Assembly: GCA_028821125.1 (NCBI GenBank)
Contig: JAPPHD010000067.1
Location: 1 to 43,427, forward strand
Reading direction: 5' to 3'
DNA: 43,427 bases
Source: Gammaproteobacteria bacterium
Lineage (GTDB): Bacteria; Pseudomonadota; Gammaproteobacteria; Pseudomonadales; Azotimanducaceae
The notes beneath the pieces were generated by a model. That model did no database searches, was not told the origin of the DNA, and saw only the letters and a list, made by a program, of their open reading frames with translations. Made by a program: the position numbers and the translations under genes. This document shows, piece by piece, positions 31,716-40,439 of the stretch (positions are counted from its first letter, which is position 1; each line of letters opens with the position of its first letter).

Positions 31716-33170
31716 TCAGAGCCGCTCCAGGCCGGCAAACGGCAGTTTCCCTTCGTGTACGTGCATGCCCCCGAGTTCGACACAGCGGGCGGGCCTCGGG
31801 ATGCCCTTGCCCGGATTGAGCAGCCGGGCCGGGTCGAAGGCGTCTTTTACCCGTTCGAACTGGGCCAGTTCTTCGGGGCCGAACTGAGCGCACATCTGGT
31901 CGAGTTTCTCGACGCCCACGCCATGCTCCCCGGTAACGGTACCGCCCGCGGCGACGCACAACTCGAGGATCCTGCCGCCGAGCCGCTCGGCACGCTCAAG
32001 CTCACCCTCCCGGTTGGCATCGAACAGAATGAGTGGATGCAGGTTGCCGTCGCCGGCGTGAAAGACGTTGGCCACCGCCAGCCCGTATTCCCGGGACAAA
32101 TCCGAAATGCCCGTGAGCACATCCGCCAGCGCCCGCCGCGGAATCGTGCCGTCCATGCAGTAGTAGTCGGGCGAGAGCCGCCCCATGGCCGGAAACGCCG
32201 CCTTGCGGCCAGACCACAGGCGCGCCTGCCGTTCCGGGTCCCGGGCACGCTGGATGTCGTAAGCTCCGTTGCCTTCGAGCACCGGTTCGACGGCAGCTTC
32301 GAGCGCATCGAGTTCAACCTCGGCGCCATCGAGTTCGCACAGCAGGATGGCCGCCGCGTCCCGGGGATAGCCGGCCTGCGCAAAATCCTCGGTCGCCTGA
32401 ATGGCCAGCTCGTCCATCATCTCCAGACCGGCCGGCACGATGCCCTGCCTGATGATGTCGGTGACCGCCTGCCCCGCCTCGGCAAGGCTCCTGAACGCCG
32501 CCAGCAGCACCAGTTTTCCCGGCGGGTTGGGCAGCAGCCGCACCGTGATTTCCGTGACCACCCCCAGCAATCCCTCGCTGCCGCACATCAGCGCCATCAG
32601 GTCGTAGCCCGGGTAGTCGAATCCCTTGCCGCCCAGGTTCAGCGTCTGCCCGTCCATGGTCAGCACGCGCAGGCCCACCACGTTGTTCACGGTGAGTCCG
32701 TATTTCAGGCAATGCACGCCGCCGGAGTTCTCGGCCACATTGCCGCCGATGCTGCAGGCGAGCTGGGAGGAAGGATCCGGGGCGTAGTAGAGGCCATGGG
32801 GCGCCGCCGCCTCGCTGACGGCCAGGTTGCGCACCCCCGGCTGCACCCGGGCGACGCAGTTCTCGAGATCGACCTCGAGGATGCGGTTCAGCTTGGAGAG
32901 CCCGAGCACCAGCCCGTCCCGCACCGGCCGCGCGCCGCCGGACAGCCCGGTTCCCGCACCCCGCGGCACCACGGGCACCTCGTGCTCCCTGCAGATGGCG
33001 AGCACTTCCCTTACCTGCTCTTCGGTTTCCGGCAGCGCCACCGCCCATGGAATCTCCCGGATTGCCGTCAGCGCATCCGTCTCATAGGGCTTGAGCGCCG
33101 CTCCCTCGGTGATCAGGCAACCGGACGGCAGCGTCTTGCGCAATCGCTTGAGGACTGCGGGATGATTCAT
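31716..33170 (-). CDS. glcD: Glycolate oxidase subunit GlcD (FAD-linked)
   Basis: The catalytic FAD subunit of glycolate dehydrogenase, 484 residues. The PCMH FAD-binding domain has VPVVPRGAGTGLSGGARP and GLYYAPDPSSQLACSIGGNVAENSGGVHCLKYG, the family signature. The substrate domain has VFHAGDGNLHPLILFD and VTGEHGVGVEKL. C-terminal DPARLLNPGKGIP is normal. On the same strand and upstream of glcE and glcF, though a repeat copy separates it from glcE. Confidence 0.95.
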   Translation of the reverse strand: MNHPAVLKRLRKTLPSGCLITEGAALKPYETDALTAIREIPWAVALPETEEQVREVLAICREHEVPVVPRGAGTGLSGGARPVRDGLVLGLSKLNRILEVDLENCVARVQPGVRNLAVSEAAAPHGLYYAPDPSSQLACSIGGNVAENSGGVHCLKYGLTVNNVVGLRVLTMDGQTLNLGGKGFDYPGYDLMALMCGSEGLLGVVTEITVRLLPNPPGKLVLLAAFRSLAEAGQAVTDIIRQGIVPAGLEMMDELAIQATEDFAQAGYPRDAAAILLCELDGAEVELDALEAAVEPVLEGNGAYDIQRARDPERQARLWSGRKAAFPAMGRLSPDYYCMDGTIPRRALADVLTGISDLSREYGLAVANVFHAGDGNLHPLILFDANREGELERAERLGGRILELCVAAGGTVTGEHGVGVEKLDQMCAQFGPEELAQFERVKDAFDPARLLNPGKGIPRPARCVELGGMHVHEGKLPFAGLERL

Positions 33171-33226
33171 CGCTCAAGTATGACACCGGGGGTGGGCCGG
33201 TGCCATTGGGCTGAACATTCGACTCC

Positions 33227-33341
33227 GAGAGTGGGCGTGCGGTGCGTGCATCCGGCACGCCAAGCGGACGCGTTGTCGTGGAATTCAAGGGCGCAGGGGT
33301 GCTCTAAAGGTGCCGGATGCACGCACCGCACACCCACTCTC
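33227..33341. repeat. Dispersed stem-loop repeat, copy E, centre inverted
   Basis: Left arm 33227-33258 and right arm 33310-33341 pair at 31 of 32 positions, the best of all copies. The 51-nt centre (33259-33309) is the reverse complement of the copy B centre with about 3 differences. No leader or AT-rich tail is obvious here, so this copy is just the stem-loop. It sits between glcD and the glyoxalase gene. Confidence 0.85.
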
Positions 33342-33394
33342 TCCCTGCGATAGACCAGCAATTCAAACCGGTCTGCGCCTCTGAGTTGAAGCTA

Positions 33395-33790
33395 CTAGAC
33401 GTATCGCCCCTGGCGCTCGACCACCTCGATCTTGTAGCCGTCCGGATCCTCGACGAAGAAAAACCTGGCCAGTTTCTGCCCGTCGTGCTCCATCTGCTTG
33501 ACCGGATTGGGGGCCAGCCCTTCAGCCACCATGCGACCGTGTTCCGCTTCGCAGTCGTCGACGGACAGCGCCACGTGGCCGTAGCCGCTGCCGTGGGTGT
33601 AGGGCTCCTCCTGGCCGTGGTTCCAGGTGAGTTCGATCTCGAACTCGCTCTCGTCGTTGCGCAGGTAGGCGAGGGTGAAGTCGTTGAAATCGAAGCGCTG
33701 GGCCAGGTCGAGGCCGAATGCGCGCTTGTAGAAGTCCATCGACTTGTCCAGGTCCAGCACGCGGATCATGGTGTGTATCGCTTTTGCCAC
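33395..33790 (-). CDS. gloA: Lactoylglutathione lyase (glyoxalase I)
   Basis: A 131-residue VOC-fold metalloenzyme that isomerises methylglyoxal-glutathione hemithioacetal to lactoylglutathione. The four metal ligands fit: His6 (HTMIRV), Glu53 (ELTWN), His72 (GYGHVAL) and Glu122 (YKIEV). RVLDLDKSMDFYKRAFGL and FFVEDPDGYKIEV are diagnostic. I chose the GTG start at 33790 because GGAGG stands 7 nt before it, and the upstream reading is an unrelated Arg-rich leader. Confidence 0.93.
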   Translation of the reverse strand: MAKAIHTMIRVLDLDKSMDFYKRAFGLDLAQRFDFNDFTLAYLRNDESEFEIELTWNHGQEEPYTHGSGYGHVALSVDDCEAEHGRMVAEGLAPNPVKQMEHDGQKLARFFFVEDPDGYKIEVVERQGRYV

Positions 33791-33961
33791 GGAATGTCCT
33801 CCCATTGGAATGCTCGCACGATTATCGGCCCGTCGGGGCGGCCGCGCAAACGGCACGCCGGCGTTGGGCACCCGCCGCCGCTGCAATTCACAACCCCTTG
33901 CCTCGGGAGCGATTTTCTTCGATCATTGGGGCTGACCAGTCTGGAAAGGGGAGACTAGCTA

Positions 33962-36163
33962 ATGACCTATTCAAGGTTGCTGCAATCCGTTTCAGCGCCG
34001 GCCTTCGGCGCGCTGTTGGCGGTTTCCTTCGCGTCCCTCGCAATACCCGAGGCACGCGCACAAGCCCAGGCGGACGAGGGCTACGTCGAAGAAGTGCTCG
34101 TCACCGCCCGCAAGCGGGAAGAATCCGTGCTGGAGATTCCCGAATCGCTGTCCGTGATCGCCGGCGACGACATCAACCGGCAAAACATCAAGGCTCTGAA
34201 GGACATCGGATTCAAGGTGCCCAACCTGAACCTGGCGATGCGCCTCGACGGGTTCCCTAACGTGTCCATCCGGGGGCTCGGCGCCTTCGGCAACACCCAG
34301 GGCGTGGGTTTCTACCTCGATGACGTGCAGCTCTTCTCCGATGCCTCCTCGCGCTTCGGGGACCTCGCCCGTATCGAGGTGCTGAAAGGGCCCCAGGGCG
34401 TGCTGTACGGCGGCAGCAACATCGGCGGCGCCGTGAAGTTCGTCAGCGCCCGGCCCGACCCGGAAGAAGCCTTCGGCCGCGTCAAGGTGCTCGGCGGCCA
34501 GCAGGGCATGATCGATGCGGAAGCCAGCGTGAACGCGCCGCTCGGCGACACCGGCTGGGCCATGCGCATGTTCGGCTTTGGTTCCAGCCACGACGGCTTC
34601 ATCAAGAACCGGAACGCCGTGCGGCTCAACGGCCTTCGCGACAGCAACAAGAAGAACTCGGGCGAAACCGAGGCCTACGGCGCACGCGTCATGATCGGCG
34701 GGCCCCTGGCCGAGCGGCTGTCGATGCTGGTTACCGCACGCTGGAACGAGTACGACGGCCCCAACAATACCTGGAACCGGGAATTGGGCATGGGTCCGTT
34801 CCGCTATCCGACTACCGTCAATACCGGGCCGACCAACCCACGCCATGAGCGCCGCACCTATGCGGGCATGGTGGAACTGACGTGGGAACTGGACAACTTC
34901 GACATCGTTTCGGTGTCCTCCTTCACGGACACCCACAGCACGCGCTACAGCGACGTCGACGGTAGTCCGGAGTATCTGGTCGACCTGAACAGGCCGGAAA
35001 AGATGAACGTGCTCACCCAGGAGATACGCCTCACGTCCACCAACGATTCGCCCTTTCAATGGATCGCCGGCGCCTACTACTCGCTGTACGACGAGAACAT
35101 GGATTCCGAGCTTATCCTCTGGGGCACGTTTTTTGCCGACTACGCCAACGTCGTGGTCCCGCACGAGCAAGAACTCGAGACGCTCAACATACCCTTCGAG
35201 TACCGGCGGCGCGACAAGAGCCACCTGGCCGGTTTCGCAAACGTTACCTACGAGTTCGAGGAGTGGGAGGTCGCCGTCGGTATCCGGGTCGACCGGTGGA
35301 AGAACAAGAGCCTGAACTATGCCATTCCCCTCGCGGGCGGCCTCGAGGAAACGGAAGTCCTGCCGCGCGGGTCTGTTAGCCGGTGGCTGAACGACGACCA
35401 CATGATTTACGCCACCGTTGCGTTCGGCTACGAGCCGGGCGGGCTGAACATCGGTGACTTCGGGCTGCTGCCGTTCAGTGCCGAAAAGGCCGCCAGCTAC
35501 GAAGTCGGCTGGAAGGGCCGTTTCGCCGACGGGCGGGCCAGCGCATCCATCGCCGGATTCTATATCGACTACAACAAGCGGCAGGTCGAATACCATATCG
35601 AAACGCCGGTTGGGCCGGTCGAGGGAATCGGCAACTTCGGCGATTCGCGGCAGATCGGTTTCGAGGCTGACCTCAGCGTACAGGTGAGCGAGGCTCTGAC
35701 CCTGTCGTTCGCCGCCGGCGCCATCGATGCCGAATGGACGGGGGAAACGCTTGCGTACGGCATAGATTTCGAGGGCGAGAAGCCGCCGAACGTGCCCGAG
35801 TTCAGTTGGAACGTGAACGCCGACTACCGTCAGCCCATCAATGCGGGCATGGACTTCATTTTCGGCGTGCAGGTCAGCAAGAACGGCGCATCCGACACCG
35901 TACAGGCCTTCCATCCGTTGCGTAATCCCAGCTATACGGTTGTCAACGCCCAGGTCGGCGTTGCCGGGGAGAACTGGGAGTTCACGGTGAATGCCGAGAA
36001 CCTCACCGCCAAGGACTACTACACCGATGTGCAGAGCTTCCCGAACTTCTACGGGCTTGACGCGGACGGTGTATGCGTCTATCCCGACGGCACCGACTGC
36101 CTCATCATCGGCACGCTGGGCCAGCCGCGCCTGGTCACGGCGAGCCTGAGCTACTTCTTTTAA
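33962..36163 (+). CDS. TonB-dependent outer-membrane receptor
   Basis: A 733-residue outer-membrane transporter. Signal peptide 1-34 ends in ARAQA. A TonB box-like EEVLVTARKRE follows, then a plug domain with GFKVPNLNLAM, PNVSIRGLGAFG, VGFYLDDVQLF and VEVLKGPQGVLYG-like (here IEVLKGPQGVLYG), and a 22-strand barrel ending in ASLSYFF, the usual C-terminal aromatic for outer-membrane insertion. Substrate unknown. It has GGGGAG 8 nt before the ATG and a strong terminator behind it, so it is monocistronic. Confidence 0.94.
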   Translation: MTYSRLLQSVSAPAFGALLAVSFASLAIPEARAQAQADEGYVEEVLVTARKREESVLEIPESLSVIAGDDINRQNIKALKDIGFKVPNLNLAMRLDGFPNVSIRGLGAFGNTQGVGFYLDDVQLFSDASSRFGDLARIEVLKGPQGVLYGGSNIGGAVKFVSARPDPEEAFGRVKVLGGQQGMIDAEASVNAPLGDTGWAMRMFGFGSSHDGFIKNRNAVRLNGLRDSNKKNSGETEAYGARVMIGGPLAERLSMLVTARWNEYDGPNNTWNRELGMGPFRYPTTVNTGPTNPRHERRTYAGMVELTWELDNFDIVSVSSFTDTHSTRYSDVDGSPEYLVDLNRPEKMNVLTQEIRLTSTNDSPFQWIAGAYYSLYDENMDSELILWGTFFADYANVVVPHEQELETLNIPFEYRRRDKSHLAGFANVTYEFEEWEVAVGIRVDRWKNKSLNYAIPLAGGLEETEVLPRGSVSRWLNDDHMIYATVAFGYEPGGLNIGDFGLLPFSAEKAASYEVGWKGRFADGRASASIAGFYIDYNKRQVEYHIETPVGPVEGIGNFGDSRQIGFEADLSVQVSEALTLSFAAGAIDAEWTGETLAYGIDFEGEKPPNVPEFSWNVNADYRQPINAGMDFIFGVQVSKNGASDTVQAFHPLRNPSYTVVNAQVGVAGENWEFTVNAENLTAKDYYTDVQSFPNFYGLDADGVCVYPDGTDCLIIGTLGQPRLVTASLSYFF

Positions 36164-36209
36164 TGGCCGTGTGGCCGGGCTGCGGTCGCGGCCCGGCCAA
36201 CCACAACCC

Positions 36210-36236
36210 AAAGGGCCAGCATGATGCTGGCCCTTT
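36210..36236 (+). terminator. Intrinsic terminator after the TonB receptor
   Basis: AAAGGGCCAGCAT (36210-36222) pairs fully with ATGCTGGCCCTTT (36224-36236), and the second arm runs into TTTTT (to 36238). GC-rich core plus T-run on the plus strand makes this a classic rho-independent terminator 47 nt after the stop. Confidence 0.9.
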
Positions 36237-36348
36237 TTCATACGCGGCGCAGAGGAGATAATTTCCCCTTCCATTGATCCGCCACCGATCAACTGGTGGC
36301 GAACTGCGGGCTGTGAGCGGATCAAACGAACCAGCTGACCGCGCTACC

Positions 36349-36579
36349 GCTAACCCGCAAATCTCACCAACTTCCTGCTGCGGACGCCGATGCACTCGCC
36401 CTGCGCGGCCGGACGTTCCGTATGCGAGGGGTGTCCCCTCGCGCTCCCCGGCTGAGGGCTCCCTCCAGCCGGTTTGACATACTGTCGAGTATGCCTGCAC
36501 CGGCTTCCGGTCCGAGCGGCCACGCAGCACGGCGCCTCGACGCCCTCGCGACGAAAGTTGAGTAGATTTGCGGGCTAAC
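36349..36579. repeat. Structured inverted-repeat element, possible MITE or structured RNA
   Basis: Terminal arms 36349-36373 and 36555-36579 are complementary at about 20 of 25 positions. Inside are three consecutive perfect hairpins: GCGAGGGG/CCCCTCGC (36424-36442), CCGGCTG/CAGCCGG (36448-36472) and CATACT/AGTATG (36478-36493). A further pairing of CTGCGCGGCCGGA with TCCGAGCGGCCACGCAG lies between the terminal arms and the hairpins. The rest of the gene-free stretch 36164-36777 holds only the terminator and a small hairpin at 36682-36706. No coding gene is supported. Confidence 0.6.
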
Positions 36580-36777
36580 GGATCTCAGCAACCTTTCACG
36601 GAGCACCGCTTGCCGGCAATAAGATCGGGAACGGTTGGTCTGGAAGCCTCGGAAACAGGATCAGACATGACATAACCGGCAGGCGATGCCAATTTCCGGC
36701 ATCGCCCGCTGGTCATTTGTTTCAAAACTACGCGCATTACCCGGTCGGATGCCGGATCACACGCGAAGCAAATTCAA

Positions 36778-37215
36778 TCAGGCGGCTGCCTGCCAGGCTT
36801 CGGACACCTCGCGCCAGCCGACCAGGGCAATGGTGTTGCCGTCGTCGTCGGTGAAGTTCAGCGGACCCAGGAAGGTCATGTACAGCTCGCTGTCCTCTTC
36901 GAACACCGTGTAGTCGTGCTGCGCGTTGCAGGCTTCGTAGCCGTAGCCCGGCGCCCGGGCGGTTGCCCCGCCTTCATCTGCTCCGCCGCGCACCTGCATG
37001 ACGCCCTTGGTCATGTAGTACTCGCCCGGGCCCACGTGAATGTGCCTGGCGATCGATGCACCCTTCTCAGCCCGAAAGGCCGCGGTCCAGGCGCCCGTTT
37101 CCGGCGATACATGCAGCAGTTTCCACTCCACCAGGCCTGAGCACAGGCCCTCTGGAAATACCACCCAATCGACTTCATCCATCTGGACATAGTCGTCCAT
37201 AGCAGCTTCGGCCAT
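36778..37215 (-). CDS. Cupin-fold protein, paralog 1
   Basis: A 145-residue single-domain cupin. Metal-binding motif RHIHVGPGEYY gives His58, His60, Glu65, with a further His at about 100 (NAQHD). The layout resembles acetylacetone-dioxygenase-like or ChrR-like cupins, which act on small carbonyl compounds or sense redox. The ATG at 37215 is chosen because GGAGG stands 5 nt before it; the GTG four codons earlier overlaps that site. It is a close paralog of the next gene, same strand, with 166 nt between. Confidence 0.83.
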   Translation of the reverse strand: MAEAAMDDYVQMDEVDWVVFPEGLCSGLVEWKLLHVSPETGAWTAAFRAEKGASIARHIHVGPGEYYMTKGVMQVRGGADEGGATARAPGYGYEACNAQHDYTVFEEDSELYMTFLGPLNFTDDDGNTIALVGWREVSEAWQAAA

Positions 37216-37381
37216 TTTTTCCTCCACTCATTGACCGGTAGCGGGCCAATTGCCCGCCACTCAATAATAAACCGACCCGCGGACATTGACCATTCCCGGC
37301 CTCGCCCGCCGGTTGCCAGATTCAGGTCTCCGCGCGGTTACCGGAAATTTTCCGGATCGCGCGCGGAGGATGATCAATCAG

Positions 37382-37816
37382 TCAGGCGTTCCAGGCCTCG
37401 TAGACCTGCTGCCAGCCGACCAGGGCGATGGTTTCGCCGTTTTCGTCGGTGAAGTTCAGCGGACCCAGGAAGGTCATGTAGAACTCGCTGTCCTCATCGA
37501 AATTGGTCTCGTCGTGCTGGGCATTGCAGGCCTCGTAGCCGTAGCCCGGCGCCTGGGCGGTGGCCCCGCCTTCCGCCGAGCCGCCGCGTACGTGCATCTT
37601 GCCTTTCGTCAGGTAGTACTCGCCCGGGCCCATGTGAATGTGCCTGGCGAAGGACGACCCCTTGGCGCACCGGAACACTGCCGTCCAGGCGCCCTGTTCC
37701 GGCGATACGTGCAGCAGTTTCCACTGAATCGAGCCTGCGCACAGGCCCTCGGGAAAGTCTACCCAATCAACTTCATCCATCTGGACATAGTCGTCCATGA
37801 CAGCTGCTTCGGCCAT
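37382..37816 (-). CDS. Cupin-fold protein, paralog 2
   Basis: A 144-residue cupin, clearly duplicated from its neighbour: MDDYVQMDEVDWV, WKLLHVSPE, ARHIHMGPGEYYLTKG, APGYGYEACNAQHD and MTFLGPLNFTD are shared. Metal ligands fall at His59, His61, Glu66 and His101. GGAGG lies 5 nt before the ATG at 37816. Substitutions between the two copies cluster at residues 20-55 and 100-120, hinting at different substrates. Confidence 0.83.
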   Translation of the reverse strand: MAEAAVMDDYVQMDEVDWVDFPEGLCAGSIQWKLLHVSPEQGAWTAVFRCAKGSSFARHIHMGPGEYYLTKGKMHVRGGSAEGGATAQAPGYGYEACNAQHDETNFDEDSEFYMTFLGPLNFTDENGETIALVGWQQVYEAWNA

Positions 37817-38000
37817 TGATTCCTCCACTCATTCGGCAACGGGCTCCGTGCCCGCTGCTCGACAGATAACCGGCCCTCTATCCAGATCCGCGAGAGCCGC
37901 CCCGCATGCAAGTGTCTTACTCCTGCGCTTACAGGTCAACTCCCGGTCGACGGCTGTTCAATGGGCGAATGTCTTACATCGAGCAGGGCGAATCACTGTC

Positions 38001-38030
38001 TTGACCGCCGCATCGCCCGCCGGGAATAAT
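38001..38030 (+). promoter_or_regulatory. Sigma-70-like promoter for the DUF1640 gene
   Basis: TTGACC at 38001-38006, an 18-nt spacer, and AATAAT at 38025-38030 form a plausible promoter about 25 nt upstream of the gene. GAGG stands 7 nt before the ATG at 38055. Confidence 0.5.
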
Positions 38031-38054
38031 CACTGAACCCCATGAGGCGAAACC

Positions 38055-38813
38055 ATGAGTGCCGCGTTCGACACGCTCTCCGCGTTGCGAAATCTCGAAG
38101 CCTCCGGCATTGACTCGAGGCATGCCGAAGCCATCGTGCAGGTTGTTGCCGACAATCATCTACAGCTAGCGACGAAAGCCGACCACGCGGCGTTGAAAGA
38201 CGACTTCCAGGCGTTCCGGAAAGAGATGAACATGCAGTTCACCGCCTTCAAGGATGGCATGGAGGACCGCATCACCACGTTCGCAGAACAAACGGAAAAC
38301 CGGTTCACAACGTTCGCCGAACAAATGGAAAACCGATTCACCACCTTCACGGAAGAGATGGAAAACCGGTTCACCACCTTCACGGGAGAGATGGAAAACC
38401 GGTTTACCGTCTTCACAGGAGAGATGGAAAGCCGATTCGCCGTCTTCACGGGAGAGTTGGAAAGCCGATTCGCCGTCTTCACGGGAGAGATGGAAAACCG
38501 GTTCGCCGCCTTCACGAAAGAGATGGAAAACCGGTTCGCTGCCTTCACGGAACAAATGGAAAACCGGTTCGCCGCCTTCACGGAAGAGATGGACAAGCGC
38601 TTGACCGCCGCAACGGAAGAGATGGACAAGCGCTTGACCGCCGCAACGGAAGAGACGAACGCACAGTTTGCCTCCTTGAAAAAGGAGAACGAAAGCAATC
38701 GCGCAATGCTGATCCAGCAGTTTCGAACCGAACTCTCGAGCGCCGTCAACAGGATGCTGCTGGCCCAGGTCGCGGTCGGCGGCCTGGTCGTCGCCGTGCT
38801 GAGTCTGTTATAG
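38055..38813 (+). CDS. DUF1640 (CCDC90-like) coiled-coil protein with 11-residue tandem repeats
   Basis: A 252-residue protein with the DUF1640 frame: FDTLSALRNLEASGIDSRHAEAIVQVVADNHLQLATKADHAALKDD at the N-terminus and a C-terminal membrane helix at 237-251 (MLLAQVAVGGLVVAVL). Between them, residues 51-215 are fifteen 11-residue units of the type F-x-x-F-x-E-x-M-E-N-R, an uninterrupted hendecad coiled coil. The DNA units of 33 nt (38205-38699) are nearly identical. The family is related to eukaryotic mitochondrial MCUR1/CCDC90 proteins; bacterial role unknown. It probably forms a long rod anchored by its C-terminus in the inner membrane. Confidence 0.85.
   Translation: MSAAFDTLSALRNLEASGIDSRHAEAIVQVVADNHLQLATKADHAALKDDFQAFRKEMNMQFTAFKDGMEDRITTFAEQTENRFTTFAEQMENRFTTFTEEMENRFTTFTGEMENRFTVFTGEMESRFAVFTGELESRFAVFTGEMENRFAAFTKEMENRFAAFTEQMENRFAAFTEEMDKRLTAATEEMDKRLTAATEETNAQFASLKKENESNRAMLIQQFRTELSSAVNRMLLAQVAVGGLVVAVLSLL
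38205..38699. repeat. Fifteen in-frame 33-nt tandem units in the DUF1640 gene
   Basis: Fifteen consecutive 33-base units encode the 11-residue repeats. The middle ones (about 38270-38600) are near identical, for example GAGATGGAAAACCGGTTC recurs many times. Slippage would change coil length in 11-residue steps without a frameshift. Confidence 0.88.
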
Positions 38814-38885
38814 GCCGAGTCGCACAGCACTGCGCCCGGTCCCGCACCGGTCGCCAGCCCGACAGTATTCAACAACGAGCGAACC

Positions 38886-40208
38886 ATGTCCCGACAACGA
38901 ATTGCCAACGCCCGCATCGTCAACGAAGGCGCTGTAACCGAAGGCGACCTGATCATCGAGAACGGGCGCATCGCCGCGGTCGCCGCCGTCCCCGGCAAGG
39001 AAACCGAGGTCTTCGATGCACAGGGCGCCTGGCTGCTGCCGGGGATGATCGACGACCAGGCACACTTTCGCGAGCCGGGTTTCACGCACAAGGGAACCAT
39101 CGCCACGGAATCCGCGGCCGCCGTGGCCGGCGGCATCACCAGTTACATGGAAATGCCCAACTGCAACCCACTCACCATCGACCAGGCCACCCTGAACGAC
39201 AAGCACGCACGGGCCGCCCGCGATTCTGTCGCCAACTATGCCTTCTACCTTGGCGCCACCAACGACAACCTGGAGGCGATCAAGTCTGTCGACCCCGCCA
39301 CCGCCTGCGGCGTCAAGGTGTTCATGGGCGCAAGCACCGGCAACATGCTGGTGGACGACCCGGCGGCCCTGGAAGGCATCTTCGCCGCCACGCCGCTCGT
39401 CATCGCCACCCACTGCGAGGACACGCCCACCATTCTCGCCAACGAGGCCCGCGCGCGGGCGCGATTCGGCGACGATATCCCGTTCGAAGAGCACGCAAAC
39501 ATCCGCTCGGTAGAAGCGTGCTACCTGTCGTCGTCGCTGGCGGTCGACCTGGCCACCCGGCACGGCTCCAACCTGCACGTTCTGCACCTCACTACCGAAC
39601 GCGAGCTGGACCTGTTCACGCCCGGCGACCTGGCCCGCAAACGGATCACCGCCGAGGTCTGCGTACACCACCTGTACTTCGATGCCACCTGGTACGCCGC
39701 CAAGGGCGCCGACATCAAGTGCAACCCGTCGGTCAAGCAACCGAGCGACCGCGAAGCCCTGCTAGCCGCCGTCAACGACGGCCGCATTGACATCATCGCC
39801 ACCGATCACGCCCCACACACCCGTGAGGAGAAAGCCCGTCCATACCTGGAAGCCCCCGCCGGCCTGCCGCTTGCCCAACACGCGCTGACATGCCTGTGCG
39901 AACACATCCCCACCGGCAACCTGACGTTCGAAACCATCGTCGCAAAGACCGCCCACGCACCAGCGCGACGGTTCGGGGTCAGGGAACGCGGTTTCATCCG
40001 CGAGGGCTACCACGCCGACCTCGTGCTGATCGAAGAACTCCCCACCGCCGGCGATGAAAACCTGTTCGCAAAGTGCGGCTGGAGCCCCTTCGCCGGCATC
40101 GAGTTCAGCCATCGCGTACGCGCCACCTGGGTCAACGGCCATCTCCGTTACCACGACGGCCGTCTGCTCGATGGGCCGACCGGACAGCCTCTGACCTTCG
40201 ACCGCTGA
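38886..40208 (+). CDS. Dihydroorotase
   Basis: A 440-residue amidohydrolase of the class I dihydroorotase type (pyrimidine synthesis: carbamoyl-aspartate to dihydroorotate). LPGMIDDQAHFREPGFTHKG (50s-60s) is the first metal strand; the first HxH position reads Q-A-H, as in the DDQVHFREPG branch. The carbamylated lysine is at K144 (GVKVFMGAS). Metal His in ATHCED, HLTTERE and DHAPHTREEK follow. Allantoinase is the main alternative, but the FREPG and VFMGASTG motifs favour dihydroorotase. No other pyr gene is adjacent. Confidence 0.85.
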   Translation: MSRQRIANARIVNEGAVTEGDLIIENGRIAAVAAVPGKETEVFDAQGAWLLPGMIDDQAHFREPGFTHKGTIATESAAAVAGGITSYMEMPNCNPLTIDQATLNDKHARAARDSVANYAFYLGATNDNLEAIKSVDPATACGVKVFMGASTGNMLVDDPAALEGIFAATPLVIATHCEDTPTILANEARARARFGDDIPFEEHANIRSVEACYLSSSLAVDLATRHGSNLHVLHLTTERELDLFTPGDLARKRITAEVCVHHLYFDATWYAAKGADIKCNPSVKQPSDREALLAAVNDGRIDIIATDHAPHTREEKARPYLEAPAGLPLAQHALTCLCEHIPTGNLTFETIVAKTAHAPARRFGVRERGFIREGYHADLVLIEELPTAGDENLFAKCGWSPFAGIEFSHRVRATWVNGHLRYHDGRLLDGPTGQPLTFDR

Positions 40209-40439
40209 CCACCCTCCCGGCCTTCGACACGCCGATCATTGGCCTGGCAGCCCAGGGGATACCTGTCTCGTCCGAACAGGGACACCCACCCTTCGCTTCA
40301 TTCCCGGACACCTGGCGTGACGTTCGCTTCGGGGCACCTGCCTTGAAGGTTTCATGGTCACACCCGAAATCATCGACTTGTTGTAAAGCGCCTTTCTGCG
40401 AAAATGGCGCACTTTCGCCAGCGAACCAGGGAGAACTGC

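Noticed and set aside
36250-36660. Small open frames between the TonB receptor and the cupins
   Set aside because: Low complexity and no ribosome site; they lie in the hairpin-rich element.
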